13,892 nt of DNA, taken from the NCBI GenBank assembly GCA_027306955.1, contig DAHUXX010000015.1:1-13892 (forward strand). The letters run 5' to 3'. The position numbers and the translations under genes are program-made. A model generated the notes under the pieces. It saw nothing but the letters and a program-made list of their open reading frames with translations. It did not search any database and was not told the origin of the DNA. Positions 4,186 to 11,966 of this stretch are shown piece after piece (position 1 is the stretch's first letter; each line of letters begins with the position of its first letter). This DNA comes from Acetobacteraceae bacterium (GTDB lineage Bacteria; Pseudomonadota; Alphaproteobacteria; Acetobacterales; Acetobacteraceae).

Positions 4186-7011
4186 ATGCACGACTCCCGC
4201 CTCGCCACCCGCCTGCGCCGCGAAACCCAGGGCGAGGTGCTGTTCGGTCCCGGCGACCGCGCCCGCTACGCGACGGACGCCTCGATCTACCAGGCGATCC
4301 CCACCGGCGTCCTCGTCCCCCGCACCACGGAAGACGTCGCCGCGGCGCTGGCCATCTGCCGCGAGGAAGGCGTCTGCCTCCTCGCCCGCGGCGGCGGCAC
4401 CAGCCAGTGCGGCCAGACGGTCAACACCGGCCTCGTCCTCGACTTCTCCAAATACCTCCGCCGCGTGCTCGCGGTGGACGAAGCCTCCGGCACCGCCACG
4501 GTCGAGCCCGGCATCGTCCTCGCCCACCTCAACGCCGCCATCCGCGCGCAGGGCTGGTTCTTCCCGGTCGATCCCTCGACCCATGCCCGCGCCACCATCG
4601 GGGGCATGGCCGGCAACAACTCCTGCGGCGCCAAATCGATCCGCTACGGGCTGATGGCGGACAACGTGCTCGCGATCGACGCGCTGCTGGCGGACGGCAC
4701 GCAATTCCGCTTCGCCCCCATCGGCGACAATCCCGGCGAGAACGTCCCTGGCAACATCGCCGCCCTGGTCGCGCAGCTCCGCGCCCTCGGCGCCACCGAG
4801 GCCGAGGAAATCGCGCGCCGTTTCCCCAAACTCCTGCGCCGCGTCGGCGGCTACAACATCGACGCGCTGGTGCCCGGAAAACCCACCAACCTCGCCCGCC
4901 TCCTCGTCGGCTCCGAGGGCACGCTCGCCGTCTCCACCGCGATCACGCTCAAGCTCGCCCGCATCAAGCCCCGCAAGGTGGTCGGCATCTGCCAGTTCCC
5001 CACCTTCCTCGCCGCGATGGAAGCCACCAGGCACCTGGTCACGCTCGACCCGGAGGCGGTGGAGCTCGTCGACCGCACCATGATCGACCTCGGCCGCGGC
5101 ATCCCGATCTACAAGCCCACCATCGACAGGATGCTCATCGGCGAGCCGGACTCGCTGCTCCTCGTCGAGTTCCACGGCGAGGGCGACGCGCCCCTCCTCG
5201 CCAAGCTCGCCGACCTCGAAACGATGATGGCCGATCTCGGCTACCCCCGCGCCGTCGTCCGCGCGACCGAGGCGCCGTTCCAGGCCGCCATCGCCTCGGT
5301 GCGCGAGGCCGGGCTCAACATCATGATGTCGATGAAGGGCGACGCCAAACCCGTCTCCTTCATCGAGGACTGCGCCGTCGGGCTGGACGATCTCGGCGCC
5401 TACACGAGCCGGCTCACGGACGTCTTCACGCGCCACGGGCTGAAAGGCACCTGGTACGCCCACGCCTCGGTCGGCTGCCTGCACGTCCGCCCCGTCCTCA
5501 GCATGAAGGATCCCGCCGATATCAAGCGTATGCGCGACGTCGCCGAGGAAGCCTTCGCGCTCGTGCGCGCATACAAGGGCAGCCACAGCGGCGAGCATGG
5601 CGACGGCATCGTCCGCTCCGAGTTCCATCGCCAGATGTTCGGTGATCGTATCGTTGCCGCCTTCGAACGGGTAAAGGACGCGTTCGACCCCGCCGCCACG
5701 CTCAACCCCGGGCGCATCGTCCGCCCGCCGCGCATGGACGACCGGACGCTGTTCCGCTACGGCCCCGGCTACGCGCCGCTGCCCGCGCCGCCCACGGTCT
5801 TCGACTGGTCGGCTCATCCCGGCCATCTCCTCGGCGCGGTCGAGATGTGCAACAGCAACGGCACCTGCCGCGGCTTCGACGCCGAGGTGATGTGCCCCTC
5901 CTACCGCGCCACAAGCGACGAGGCACACGTGACGCGCGGCCGCGCCGCCACGCTGCGCCTCGCCCTCACCGGCCAGATCGGCCGCGACGGCCTGGCCTCG
6001 GAGGAAGTCTCGGAGGCCCTCGGCCTATGCGTCAGCTGCAAGGCCTGCCGCCGCGAATGCCCCACGGGCGTCGACATGGCCCGCCTGAAGATCGAAGCCC
6101 AGACCGCCCGCGCCGCGAGGCACGGCATCCCCGCCCGCGACAGGCTCCTCGCCCGCCTGCCCAGCCTCGCCCCGCTCGCCGGCAGGATCGCCCCCATCGC
6201 CAACGCGGTCGCGGGTTCAGCGTTCGCCCTGCGCGCCGCTGGCCTCGCCCGCCGCCCACCTCGTTTCGCCGGAGCACCATTCCGCGACCGCGAGGGCGAT
6301 GCCGAGGGAGAAATCCTCCTCCTCGCCGACACGTTCAACCGCGCCTACGAGCCCGGCAATCTCCGCGCCGCCCTCGCCGTCCTGCGCGCCACCGGCGCAC
6401 GCGTGGCCGTGGCCTGCGACGGCTCCCGTCCGCTCTGCTGCGGCCGCGCCGCTCTGGCGGCCGGCGACACCGCGCGCGCGCGGGCCGAGATGCGCCGCCT
6501 GCTCGATGCCTGCGCCGGCGACAAGCCGATCGTCGGCATCGAACCCTCCTGCCTGCTCACGCTGCACGACGAAATCCCCGGCATGTTCCCCGGCCCCGAG
6601 GCACAATCGCTCGCGCGCCGTGCCGAACTCCTCGGCGAATACCTCGCCCGCACCAGGCCCGACCTTCCACTCAAGCCCCGCGCCGCCACCGCCCACGTCC
6701 ACGGCCACTGCCACCAGAAGAGCTTCGGCGCCTTCAACCCCACGCTGGCCACGCTGCGCGCCGTGCCGCAACTCGCGGTCAAGCCCATCGCCTCCTCCTG
6801 CTGCGGCATGGCCGGAACGTTCGGCTACCAGGCCGAAACACAGGACGTCTCGCGCGCGATGGCGGAAGCATCGCTGCTCCCCGCCATCCGCGCGGCCGGT
6901 GCGGACGATCTCATCGTCGCCGACGGCTTCTCCTGCCGCCACCAGATCCGCGACCTCGCCGGGCGCGAGGCGAAGCACTCCGCCGTGGTCCTCGCGGAGT
7001 CGCTTCCCTAA
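4186..7011 (+). CDS. FAD-binding and Fe-S D-2-hydroxyacid dehydrogenase (GlcD-GlcF/YdiJ-type fusion)
   Basis: A 941-residue multidomain flavoenzyme expected to oxidise a D-2-hydroxyacid such as lactate or glycolate to the 2-oxoacid and pass electrons to the respiratory chain. Domain order: an FAD-binding domain with RGGGTSQCGQ (68-77) and the ATIGGMAGNNSCGAKSIRYG region near 135-155; an FAD-oxidase C-terminal domain with SHSGEHGDG (466-474); a ferredoxin-like segment with C555, C561, C570 and C615-x2-C618-x2-C621-x3-C625-Pro; and a heterodisulfide-reductase-like half with two CCG-type regions (about 700-800, and HGHCHQKSF plus SSCCGMAG near 840-870). One polypeptide thus combines what GlcD and GlcF do separately. 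The start ATG at 4186 follows a weak GGCTAGG. Its TAA overlaps the stop of the convergent downstream gene. Next to a glyoxylate aminotransferase, glycolate is an attractive substrate, but D-lactate or another hydroxyacid is equally possible. Confidence 0.88.
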   Translation: MHDSRLATRLRRETQGEVLFGPGDRARYATDASIYQAIPTGVLVPRTTEDVAAALAICREEGVCLLARGGGTSQCGQTVNTGLVLDFSKYLRRVLAVDEASGTATVEPGIVLAHLNAAIRAQGWFFPVDPSTHARATIGGMAGNNSCGAKSIRYGLMADNVLAIDALLADGTQFRFAPIGDNPGENVPGNIAALVAQLRALGATEAEEIARRFPKLLRRVGGYNIDALVPGKPTNLARLLVGSEGTLAVSTAITLKLARIKPRKVVGICQFPTFLAAMEATRHLVTLDPEAVELVDRTMIDLGRGIPIYKPTIDRMLIGEPDSLLLVEFHGEGDAPLLAKLADLETMMADLGYPRAVVRATEAPFQAAIASVREAGLNIMMSMKGDAKPVSFIEDCAVGLDDLGAYTSRLTDVFTRHGLKGTWYAHASVGCLHVRPVLSMKDPADIKRMRDVAEEAFALVRAYKGSHSGEHGDGIVRSEFHRQMFGDRIVAAFERVKDAFDPAATLNPGRIVRPPRMDDRTLFRYGPGYAPLPAPPTVFDWSAHPGHLLGAVEMCNSNGTCRGFDAEVMCPSYRATSDEAHVTRGRAATLRLALTGQIGRDGLASEEVSEALGLCVSCKACRRECPTGVDMARLKIEAQTARAARHGIPARDRLLARLPSLAPLAGRIAPIANAVAGSAFALRAAGLARRPPRFAGAPFRDREGDAEGEILLLADTFNRAYEPGNLRAALAVLRATGARVAVACDGSRPLCCGRAALAAGDTARARAEMRRLLDACAGDKPIVGIEPSCLLTLHDEIPGMFPGPEAQSLARRAELLGEYLARTRPDLPLKPRAATAHVHGHCHQKSFGAFNPTLATLRAVPQLAVKPIASSCCGMAGTFGYQAETQDVSRAMAEASLLPAIRAAGADDLIVADGFSCRHQIRDLAGREAKHSAVVLAESLP

Positions 7012-7907
7012 CTGTCGGTTTTCTTCCGCAACGCCACCAGCTCGCGCAGGAACCGGTCGCGCCGCGCCGCCAGCGCCGCGAGGTCGCGCCCCGCCGCTTC
7101 CTCCTCCACGCCCGCCACCAGCTTCGCCTGCAACGCCGCGTCCACGTTCGGCGTGCCGAGATCGTCCCACCAGGTCTGCATCGCCGGCAGCAGGTGCCCG
7201 AGGAAATGCTGCATCCCCCCGTCGCCGCCGGCGAGATGGAAGGTCAGGCTCGGCCCCATCAGCGCCCAGCGCAGCCCAGGCCCCTCGCTGATCGCGGCGT
7301 CCACGTCGGCCACACTCGCCACCCCCTCGGCGACCAGATGCACCGCCTCGCGCCACAGCGCGGCCTGCAACCGGTTGGCCACGTGCCCCGGCACTTCCTT
7401 GCGGATATGAATCGGATACTTTTCCACGCCGCGGTAGAACGCCATCGCCGCCTCGACGGCGGCCGGATCCGCCCCCTCGCCGCTCACCACCTCCACCAGC
7501 GGCATCAGGTGCGGCGGGTTGAACGGATGCCCGATCAGCACCCGCCCGGGATGCAAACATCCCTCCCGCAGCCGCGACACCAGCAGCCCCGAGCTCGAGG
7601 AGGCGATCGGCACATCGGGCCCCAACACCTTCGAGATCGCCGGCAGCAGCCCGAGCTTCACGTCGTAGCGCTCCGGGGCGCTCTCCTGCACGAAATCCGC
7701 CCCCGCCGCGGCGCGCACCGGGTCGCGCTCGAACACCAGCCCCGCCGTGTCGGCACCGATCCCCGCCGCCATCCGCGCGATCAGCGCCTCCGCCCCCGGC
7801 GCCGGGTCGCTCGCCCGCACCTTCAACCCGCGGCCCAGGAAATATGCCGCCCAGCTCGCCCCGATCGTCCCGGCCCCGATCACCGCGACCGTCGTCACCT
7901 TGCGCAT
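7008..7907 (-). CDS. 3-hydroxyacyl-CoA dehydrogenase family protein (carnitine/L-gulonate dehydrogenase-like)
   Basis: A 299-residue NAD-dependent dehydrogenase. It has the Rossmann motif GAGTIG (11-16) with an acidic residue ending strand 2 (D34, favouring NAD), then SSSSG (103-107) and GHPFNPPHLMPLVEVV (126-141). H127 and E139 are spaced 12 apart, like the His-Glu pair of 3-hydroxyacyl-CoA dehydrogenases. After KEVPGHVANRLQ (170-181) comes the C-terminal domain with EGPGLRWALMGPSLTFHL (208-225). The GLRWALMGP element resembles the subgroup of carnitine 3-dehydrogenase and L-gulonate 3-dehydrogenase (lambda-crystallin) more than the fatty-acid enzymes, so a free 3-hydroxyacid substrate is quite possible. 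The ATG at 7907 has AGGAGG about 8 nt upstream. It follows the 287-residue gene by 28 nt, and its TAG overlaps the convergent flavoenzyme's TAA. Confidence 0.85.
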   Translation of the reverse strand: MRKVTTVAVIGAGTIGASWAAYFLGRGLKVRASDPAPGAEALIARMAAGIGADTAGLVFERDPVRAAAGADFVQESAPERYDVKLGLLPAISKVLGPDVPIASSSSGLLVSRLREGCLHPGRVLIGHPFNPPHLMPLVEVVSGEGADPAAVEAAMAFYRGVEKYPIHIRKEVPGHVANRLQAALWREAVHLVAEGVASVADVDAAISEGPGLRWALMGPSLTFHLAGGDGGMQHFLGHLLPAMQTWWDDLGTPNVDAALQAKLVAGVEEEAAGRDLAALAARRDRFLRELVALRKKTDS

Positions 7908-7911
7908 GCAC

Positions 7912-7935
7912 GCCCCTCCTGTTGCGGGGAGGAGC
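7912..7935 (-). promoter_or_regulatory. Hairpin holding the ribosome-binding site of the dehydrogenase gene
   Basis: On the minus strand, GCTCCTCC directly after the upstream gene's stop can pair with GGAGGGGC, which includes most of the AGGAGG of the next gene, around an 8-nt loop (one G-T pair). The stop codon (7936-7938) abuts the stem. A ribosome finishing the upstream gene would open it, suggesting translational coupling. Confidence 0.45.
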
Positions 7936-8799
7936 CTACCAGATCATCTGCGGAATCGCGCGCTCCGGCGCCGCACCCGTGTCCGCGAAGCGCGTGCGCC
8001 ATTCCGTCGTGCTCATGTAGCGCGGCGCGAGGAACCGGTAGGTGCGCTCGATCAGCGGCCAATCCTCGGTTCCGGCCGGCCCGCGCACCCGCTCCCAGGC
8101 GTCGAGCGTCGGCGTCCAGGCGAGCCGGTTGCGATGCAGCACATCGCGCCCCGCCCGCATCGCCGGCAGCACGGACTCCGGTGCGCGCAGCAGCAAGCCC
8201 GTGTCCACCAGGTCGATCGCCTGGAACCGCTCGCCCAGCCTGGCATCCGCGATGCGCGCCAGGCGCGCCACCTGCATCGCGGCCAGCGCGTGTTCGCTCT
8301 CGCCGCGGTGCGCCCGCGCCACCGCGCCGGTACGGTCGCGGAACGACGCCACGCGCTCGATAAGCGTGCCGCGCAGGCTCTCCACGGCCGCGAGCTCCCG
8401 GATCGCGACGGCCAGCGCGCGCGGCGAGACGCCCGCGTGCAGCACCGCCTGCACGCGCAGCACGGCAAGGCGCTGCTGCTCGCGCGTCGGCTCGGACCCC
8501 GCGCCCGGATCCGCATCGCCCAGCACCTCCGGCGGCAGCGGATCGCCCGGCCGCATCCCCGCGACATAGTCGAGCGCCTGCTCCACGAGGCCCAGCGTGC
8601 GTCCGTCCTCGCTGTCCCCGGCAATGCCGAACTCGCGACGCAACGCGCGCAGCGGCAGCACAGCCTCCTCGGCGCCCAGACTCGCCACCAGCGCCGGCTG
8701 CCCGTCCTCGGCGCGGCGGAACAACACCGGCTGCAGCCTGCGGAACACCGCGTGCGAGAGCACCAGCCTCCGCTCGCCCTCGAAGCTCGTCGTCGACAT
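7936..8799 (-). CDS. Hypothetical protein, 287 residues, no recognised domain
   Basis: I do not recognise this family. The frame has strongly biased third positions and a GGAGGG ribosome site about 7 nt before the ATG, so it is a real gene. The protein is probably soluble: no signal peptide or membrane segment is visible. It is rich in Ala, Arg and Leu and looks largely helical, with a long amphipathic middle (about 105-200) and a conserved-looking end with WPLIERTYRFLAPRYMSTTEWRTRFADTG split across the last 45 residues. It ends in QMIW. It is the first gene of a two-gene minus-strand unit with the hydroxyacyl-CoA dehydrogenase-like gene 28 nt downstream. No function is proposed. Confidence 0.75.
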   Translation of the reverse strand: MSTTSFEGERRLVLSHAVFRRLQPVLFRRAEDGQPALVASLGAEEAVLPLRALRREFGIAGDSEDGRTLGLVEQALDYVAGMRPGDPLPPEVLGDADPGAGSEPTREQQRLAVLRVQAVLHAGVSPRALAVAIRELAAVESLRGTLIERVASFRDRTGAVARAHRGESEHALAAMQVARLARIADARLGERFQAIDLVDTGLLLRAPESVLPAMRAGRDVLHRNRLAWTPTLDAWERVRGPAGTEDWPLIERTYRFLAPRYMSTTEWRTRFADTGAAPERAIPQMIW

Positions 8800-8818
8800 G
8801 GTCGCACCCTCCGCGACC
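8800..8818 (-). promoter_or_regulatory. Hairpin with the ribosome-binding site in its loop, upstream of the 287-residue gene
   Basis: On the minus strand GGTCGC and GCGACC form a perfect 6-bp stem around the 7-nt loop GGAGGGT, which is the Shine-Dalgarno sequence itself; the stem abuts the ATG. An exposed loop would favour ribosome access. Confidence 0.35.
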
Positions 8819-8872
8819 GGGATGAACGCAACCCTAACCGGCCGCCCCGGGTCTTCAGCCCTCGTTCACGTC

Positions 8873-9586
8873 ATGCACGCACCATGGGCGCCGCGTCATC
8901 GCATGGAACCCGTCTTGCCACCCTCCACACGCCACCCGGCGGACCTCCGCTTCAGCCTGCGCCTCCAGCACGGCCACGACCTCGCCACCGGCGCCACCGT
9001 CGCCGCCGAGGCCTGGCCCGCCTGGCACCGCGCCGGCCGCCCCTTCCCCGCCGCCGCCGTCCGCGACCGCCTCATGGCCACCCACGCCCTGCTGCGCGCC
9101 GCCGCGGAACAGGCGCGCGACATCCGAGCCGTGCCGGTCTCGATCAACGCCGACGCCGCAATCCTCGCCGACGGCTCGCTCGCCGAGGCCGCCGCCGCGG
9201 CGCTCGCGGCCACCCTCTGCCCGCCGGCGCGCCTCGCCGTCGAGATCCCGGAGACGCTGCTCGCCGCCACCGACCTCGCGACCCTGCACGCCATCGGCCT
9301 TGGCGTCGTCGCCGATCATTACGGCACCGGCGCCATGTCGTTGCGCCTCCTCACCACCCTCCGGCTCGCCGCCATCAAGCTCGACGCCTCGCTGGTGCGC
9401 GACATCGCCCATAACCGCCCGCGCCAGGCGCTGGTCCTCGCGCTGGTCACCGCCGCCACGGCCCAGGGCACCGCCGTCGCCGCCTGCGGCATCGAGGCCG
9501 AGGAGGAACGCGCGGCGCTTGCCGCCCTCGGCGTGCGCACCGGCCAGGGCCCGCTCTTCGCCGCCCGCCACACCATCGCCGCCTGA
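8873..9586 (+). CDS. Degenerate EAL-domain protein
   Basis: About 237 residues forming a single EAL-like fold, the family of cyclic di-GMP phosphodiesterases. The expected landmarks are present but altered. The signature EAL reads EAW (in VAAEAWPAW). The LEITET motif is VEIPETLL, DDFGTGYSSL is DHYGTGAMSLRLL, KIDRSFV is KLDASLV, and EGVET is CGIEA, followed by QGPLFAARH in place of QGYLFSRP. Loss of the second Asp and of the Glu of EGVET should abolish hydrolysis, so a binding or protein-interaction role is more likely. The start is uncertain: ATG at 8873 or 8903 (same frame), neither with a good Shine-Dalgarno sequence; the homology begins at about 8948. It is divergent from the 287-residue gene and upstream of the DUF1499 operon. 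Confidence 0.78.
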   Translation: MHAPWAPRHRMEPVLPPSTRHPADLRFSLRLQHGHDLATGATVAAEAWPAWHRAGRPFPAAAVRDRLMATHALLRAAAEQARDIRAVPVSINADAAILADGSLAEAAAAALAATLCPPARLAVEIPETLLAATDLATLHAIGLGVVADHYGTGAMSLRLLTTLRLAAIKLDASLVRDIAHNRPRQALVLALVTAATAQGTAVAACGIEAEEERAALAALGVRTGQGPLFAARHTIAA

Positions 9587-9634
9587 GATCACCGTCGCCC
9601 AGGCGAAAAGGCCCGGGCATCCGGCCGACCGGCC

Positions 9635-9652
9635 CATGACCGTATCGTCATG
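9635..9652. promoter_or_regulatory. Palindrome CATGAC-N6-GTCATG
   Basis: A perfect 6+6 inverted repeat with a 6-nt spacer in the 135-bp gap between the EAL gene and the DUF1499 gene, about 10 nt before a candidate -35. It could be an operator of the downstream operon or a weak terminator of the EAL gene. No T run follows. Confidence 0.3.
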
Positions 9653-9662
9653 CCGCCGAATC

Positions 9663-9692
9663 TTGCCCGGCCGCGAGCCAGCGGACCATAAA
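9663..9692 (+). promoter_or_regulatory. Candidate promoter of the DUF1499-ABC-epimerase operon
   Basis: TTGCCC (9663-9668) and CATAAA (9687-9692) are spaced by 18 nt and each match the sigma-70 consensus in four of six positions. They lie about 30 nt before the first possible start codon of the operon. Confidence 0.3.
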
Positions 9693-9721
9693 CGTGGCCG
9701 TCATCATTCCGCGCCCCGACC

Positions 9722-10201
9722 GTGTACCTCATGGCCCTCCTCGCGAGCCTCCTCTTCCCCGCCTGTGCCAGGAGCGGCATCGGCGGGCTGCCGCCGGCGC
9801 GCTATCTCGACCCGCACGCCATCGTCCGCCCGAAAACCCCCAACACCGCGCTCGCCGCCCCCGCCGGCTTCGCGCCGAAGCCCGACATCGAAACGCCGCT
9901 CTACCATGTGCCGCCAGCCACGCTGTTCGCCGACCTGCGCACGATGGCCGCGGGCGAGAAGCGCACCTATCCGCAGGCCGTGTTCCCAGGGCACCTGCAG
10001 GCCGACTACGTGGTGCGCAGCGCGGTCTTCAACTTCCCGGACCTGGTCACCGCGCAGGTCCTGGCCGGGCCTGGCAAGACCAGCGCGTGGCTGGTGCTGT
10101 GGTCACGCAGCGTCTATGGACGTTCCGATTTCGGCGTGAACCGCCAGCGCGTGCGCGCCTGGCTCGCCGCCCTCGCCACCACCGTAGCGCACACGAAATA
10201 G
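9722..10201 (+). CDS. DUF1499 family protein, probable lipoprotein
   Basis: A 159-residue protein with a hydrophobic N-terminus (ALLASLLFPAC) ending in a Cys that could be a lipobox. The match is imperfect because no positive residue precedes it, so export is likely but not certain. The rest carries the DUF1499 pattern: PLYHVPPATLF, then VFNFPDLVTAQVL and SRSVYGRSDFGVNRQRV with a final amphipathic helix. The molecular function of DUF1499 proteins is unknown; they are typically small envelope proteins. The start may be GTG at 9722 or ATG at 9731; an in-frame TAA at 9689 excludes anything further upstream. It ends 9 nt before the ABC transporter gene, whose GGGAG ribosome site overlaps this spacer, so the two are cotranscribed. 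Confidence 0.8.
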   Translation: MYLMALLASLLFPACARSGIGGLPPARYLDPHAIVRPKTPNTALAAPAGFAPKPDIETPLYHVPPATLFADLRTMAAGEKRTYPQAVFPGHLQADYVVRSAVFNFPDLVTAQVLAGPGKTSAWLVLWSRSVYGRSDFGVNRQRVRAWLAALATTVAHTK

Positions 10202-10210
10202 GGAGATCCG

Positions 10211-11966
10211 ATGCGCGGCATCGCCAACGCCTTACGTGACGCCTGGCACCTCGCGCGACCCTATTACGCGTCGGAGCAGAAATGGTTCGCCCGTACCCTG
10301 CTCGGTGTCATCATCGCGGCGAACCTGCTGCTGGTCGGCATCAATGTCTGGCTCAATGCCTGGAACCAGCAATTCTTCAATGCGCTGCAGAGCAAAAACT
10401 GGGGCGCGTTCATCCGCCTGCTGTTCTACTACGACACCACCAAGGGCGGCACCATCATGCCGGGCTTCAGCGAGCTGGTGGTGGTCTACATCGTCATCGC
10501 GGTGGCGCGGACCTACATGAACCAGTGGCTGCAGATCCGCTGGCGCACCTGGCTCACGCGCAAGCTGATGGACGAGTGGCTGGCGGACCGCGCCTATTAC
10601 CGCATCTCGCTCACCGGCACCGAAACCGACAACCCCGACCAGCGTATCGCCGACGACCTCGCGAACTTCGTCGGCAACACGCTCTCGCTCGGGGTGGACC
10701 TGCTGTCCAACGTCGTCTCGCTGGCGAGCTTCCTTTCCATCCTCTGGATGCTGTCGGGCGCGCTCACCGTGTTCGGCGTCACCATCCCCGGCTACCTGGT
10801 CTGGGTGGCGCTCGTCTATTCCATCTTCGGCACCTGGATCACCCACAAGATCGGCAAGCCTCTCGTCCAGCTCAACTTCCAGCAGCAGCGCTACGAGGCG
10901 GATTTCCGCTTCGCCCTCGTGCGCCTGCGCGAGAACACGGAAGGCGTCGCCCTCTATGGCGGCGAGGCCGAGGAAAACCAGACGCTGCGCCAGCGCTTCC
11001 TCAGCATCGCCAACAACTGGTGGGCGATCATGCAACGGATGAAGTGGCTCAACACCTTCGTCTTCGGCTTCAACCAGATCGCCAGCATCTTCCCCATCGT
11101 CGTGGTCGCGCCGCGGTACTTCTTCGGCAAGATACCGCTCGGCGTGCTCACCCGCGCCGCCGACGCGTTCGGCCAGGTACAGGGCTCGATGTCCTGGTTC
11201 GTCGGCGCCTACACCGCGCTTGCCTCCTGGCGCGCCACCGTCGAGCGTCTCGTCGGCTTCCACCGCGCCATCGTCGCCGCCCGCGCCGCCTCCAACGCCG
11301 GTCTCACCGCGCAGGACGGTGCCGACGGCTTCGCGATCCGCGACGGCGTGATCCGCCTGCCCAACGGCAAGACGCTGCTCACCATCCCCGACCTCGTCGT
11401 GCGCAAGGGCGACTCCGTTCTTTTCACCGGCATCTCGGGCAGCGGCAAGTCGACGCTGTTCCGCGCACTCGCTGGCATCTGGCCCTTTGCCCAGGGCAGG
11501 CTGGAGCGCCCCGCCGCGCGCGCTGTTCCTGCCGCAGCGCCCCTACATCCCGCTCGGCACGCTGCGCCACGCCGTGACCTACCCCGAGGCCCCCAACATG
11601 CACGACGACGCCGAGGTGGTCGCGGCGCTCGACGATGTCGGCCTCGGCGCCTTCGTCCCCCGGCTCGACGACGTGGACAACTGGGCGCTGCGCCTCTCCG
11701 GCGGCGAGCAGCAGCGCCTCGCCATCGCCCGAGCGGTGCTCGCCCACCCCGACTACCTGTTCCTCGACGAGGCCACCAGCGCGCTCGACCCGGCGGCGGA
11801 ACAGGACCTCTACGCGCTGATGCGCGCGCGCCTGCCCGACGCCGCGATCGTCTCGATCGCGCATCGACCGGCGCTCGCCGCCCTGCACGACCGCCAGATC
11901 GACGTCCACCGCACCATGGGCGCCGGGCGACCGCTCGCCGCCGGATCCACGGCGGGGGGCGCATGA
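10211..11966 (+). pseudogene. SbmA/BacA/YddA-like ABC transporter (fused permease-ATPase), frameshifted
   Basis: The first frame encodes an ABC_membrane_2-type permease with several membrane helices (about 28-50, 88-102, 165-185, 190-210, 285-305) and the family motif DNPDQRIADDL near 140-150. The ATPase start with Walker A GISGSGKST (407-415) follows. After GRLERP (about 11512) this frame loses codon bias and homology. The remaining ATPase continues in the +1 frame: LFLPQRPYIPLGTLR, signature LSGGEQQR (from 11694), Walker B YLFLDEATSALD (from 11754) and H-loop SIAHRP, ending in TGA at 11964. Removing one base near 11509-11520 restores a 584-residue protein, normal for the family. Such transporters move peptides, very long fatty acids or cobalamin-like cargo; the substrate here is unknown. 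The restored end overlaps the epimerase start as ATGA. Either a true disruption or a sequencing indel. Confidence 0.88.
11505..11522 (+). other. Frameshift site in the ABC transporter gene
   Basis: Within GCGCCCCGCCGCGCGCGCTG the coding signal moves from the frame of 10211 to the next frame. The C4 run at 11509-11512 and the GC alternation are typical places for an extra base. Deleting one C gives Leu-Glu-Arg-Pro-Pro-Arg-Ala-Leu-Phe-Leu-Pro-Gln, as expected for this family. Confidence 0.8.

Noticed and set aside
4135..5928. 597-codon open frame on the minus strand inside the flavoenzyme gene
   Set aside because: Antisense to a gene with intact domain motifs; its Gly/Asp/Glu/Val-rich composition is what GC-rich codons give when read in reverse. 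No motif is visible.
6217..7911. 564-codon minus-strand open frame across the flavoenzyme and hydroxyacyl-CoA dehydrogenase-like gene
   Set aside because: Gly/Arg/Ala-rich shadow overlapping a recognisable dehydrogenase in another frame and antisense to the flavoenzyme.
5847..8363. 838-codon plus-strand open frame spanning the flavoenzyme end and two minus-strand genes
   Set aside because: It crosses three well-supported genes in wrong frames and is Arg/Pro/His-rich throughout, a typical high-GC shadow.
8597..8872. Long N-terminal extension of the EAL protein from 8597
   Set aside because: It would be antisense to the well-supported 287-residue gene up to 8799 and shows no domain similarity; the EAL-like sequence begins near 8948.
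10211..11500. The ABC protein as a sulfoquinovose importer
   Set aside because: The ABC_membrane_2 type is not a sugar importer architecture; only operon position links it to the sugar enzymes, so no substrate was assigned.
11513..11962. Continuous open frame joining the ABC permease to the aldose epimerase as one 871-residue protein
   Set aside because: Between about 11513 and 11962 this frame encodes Arg/Pro/Ala-rich sequence without homology, while the next frame carries all missing ATPase motifs and the normal third-position bias. The fusion is a frameshift artefact.
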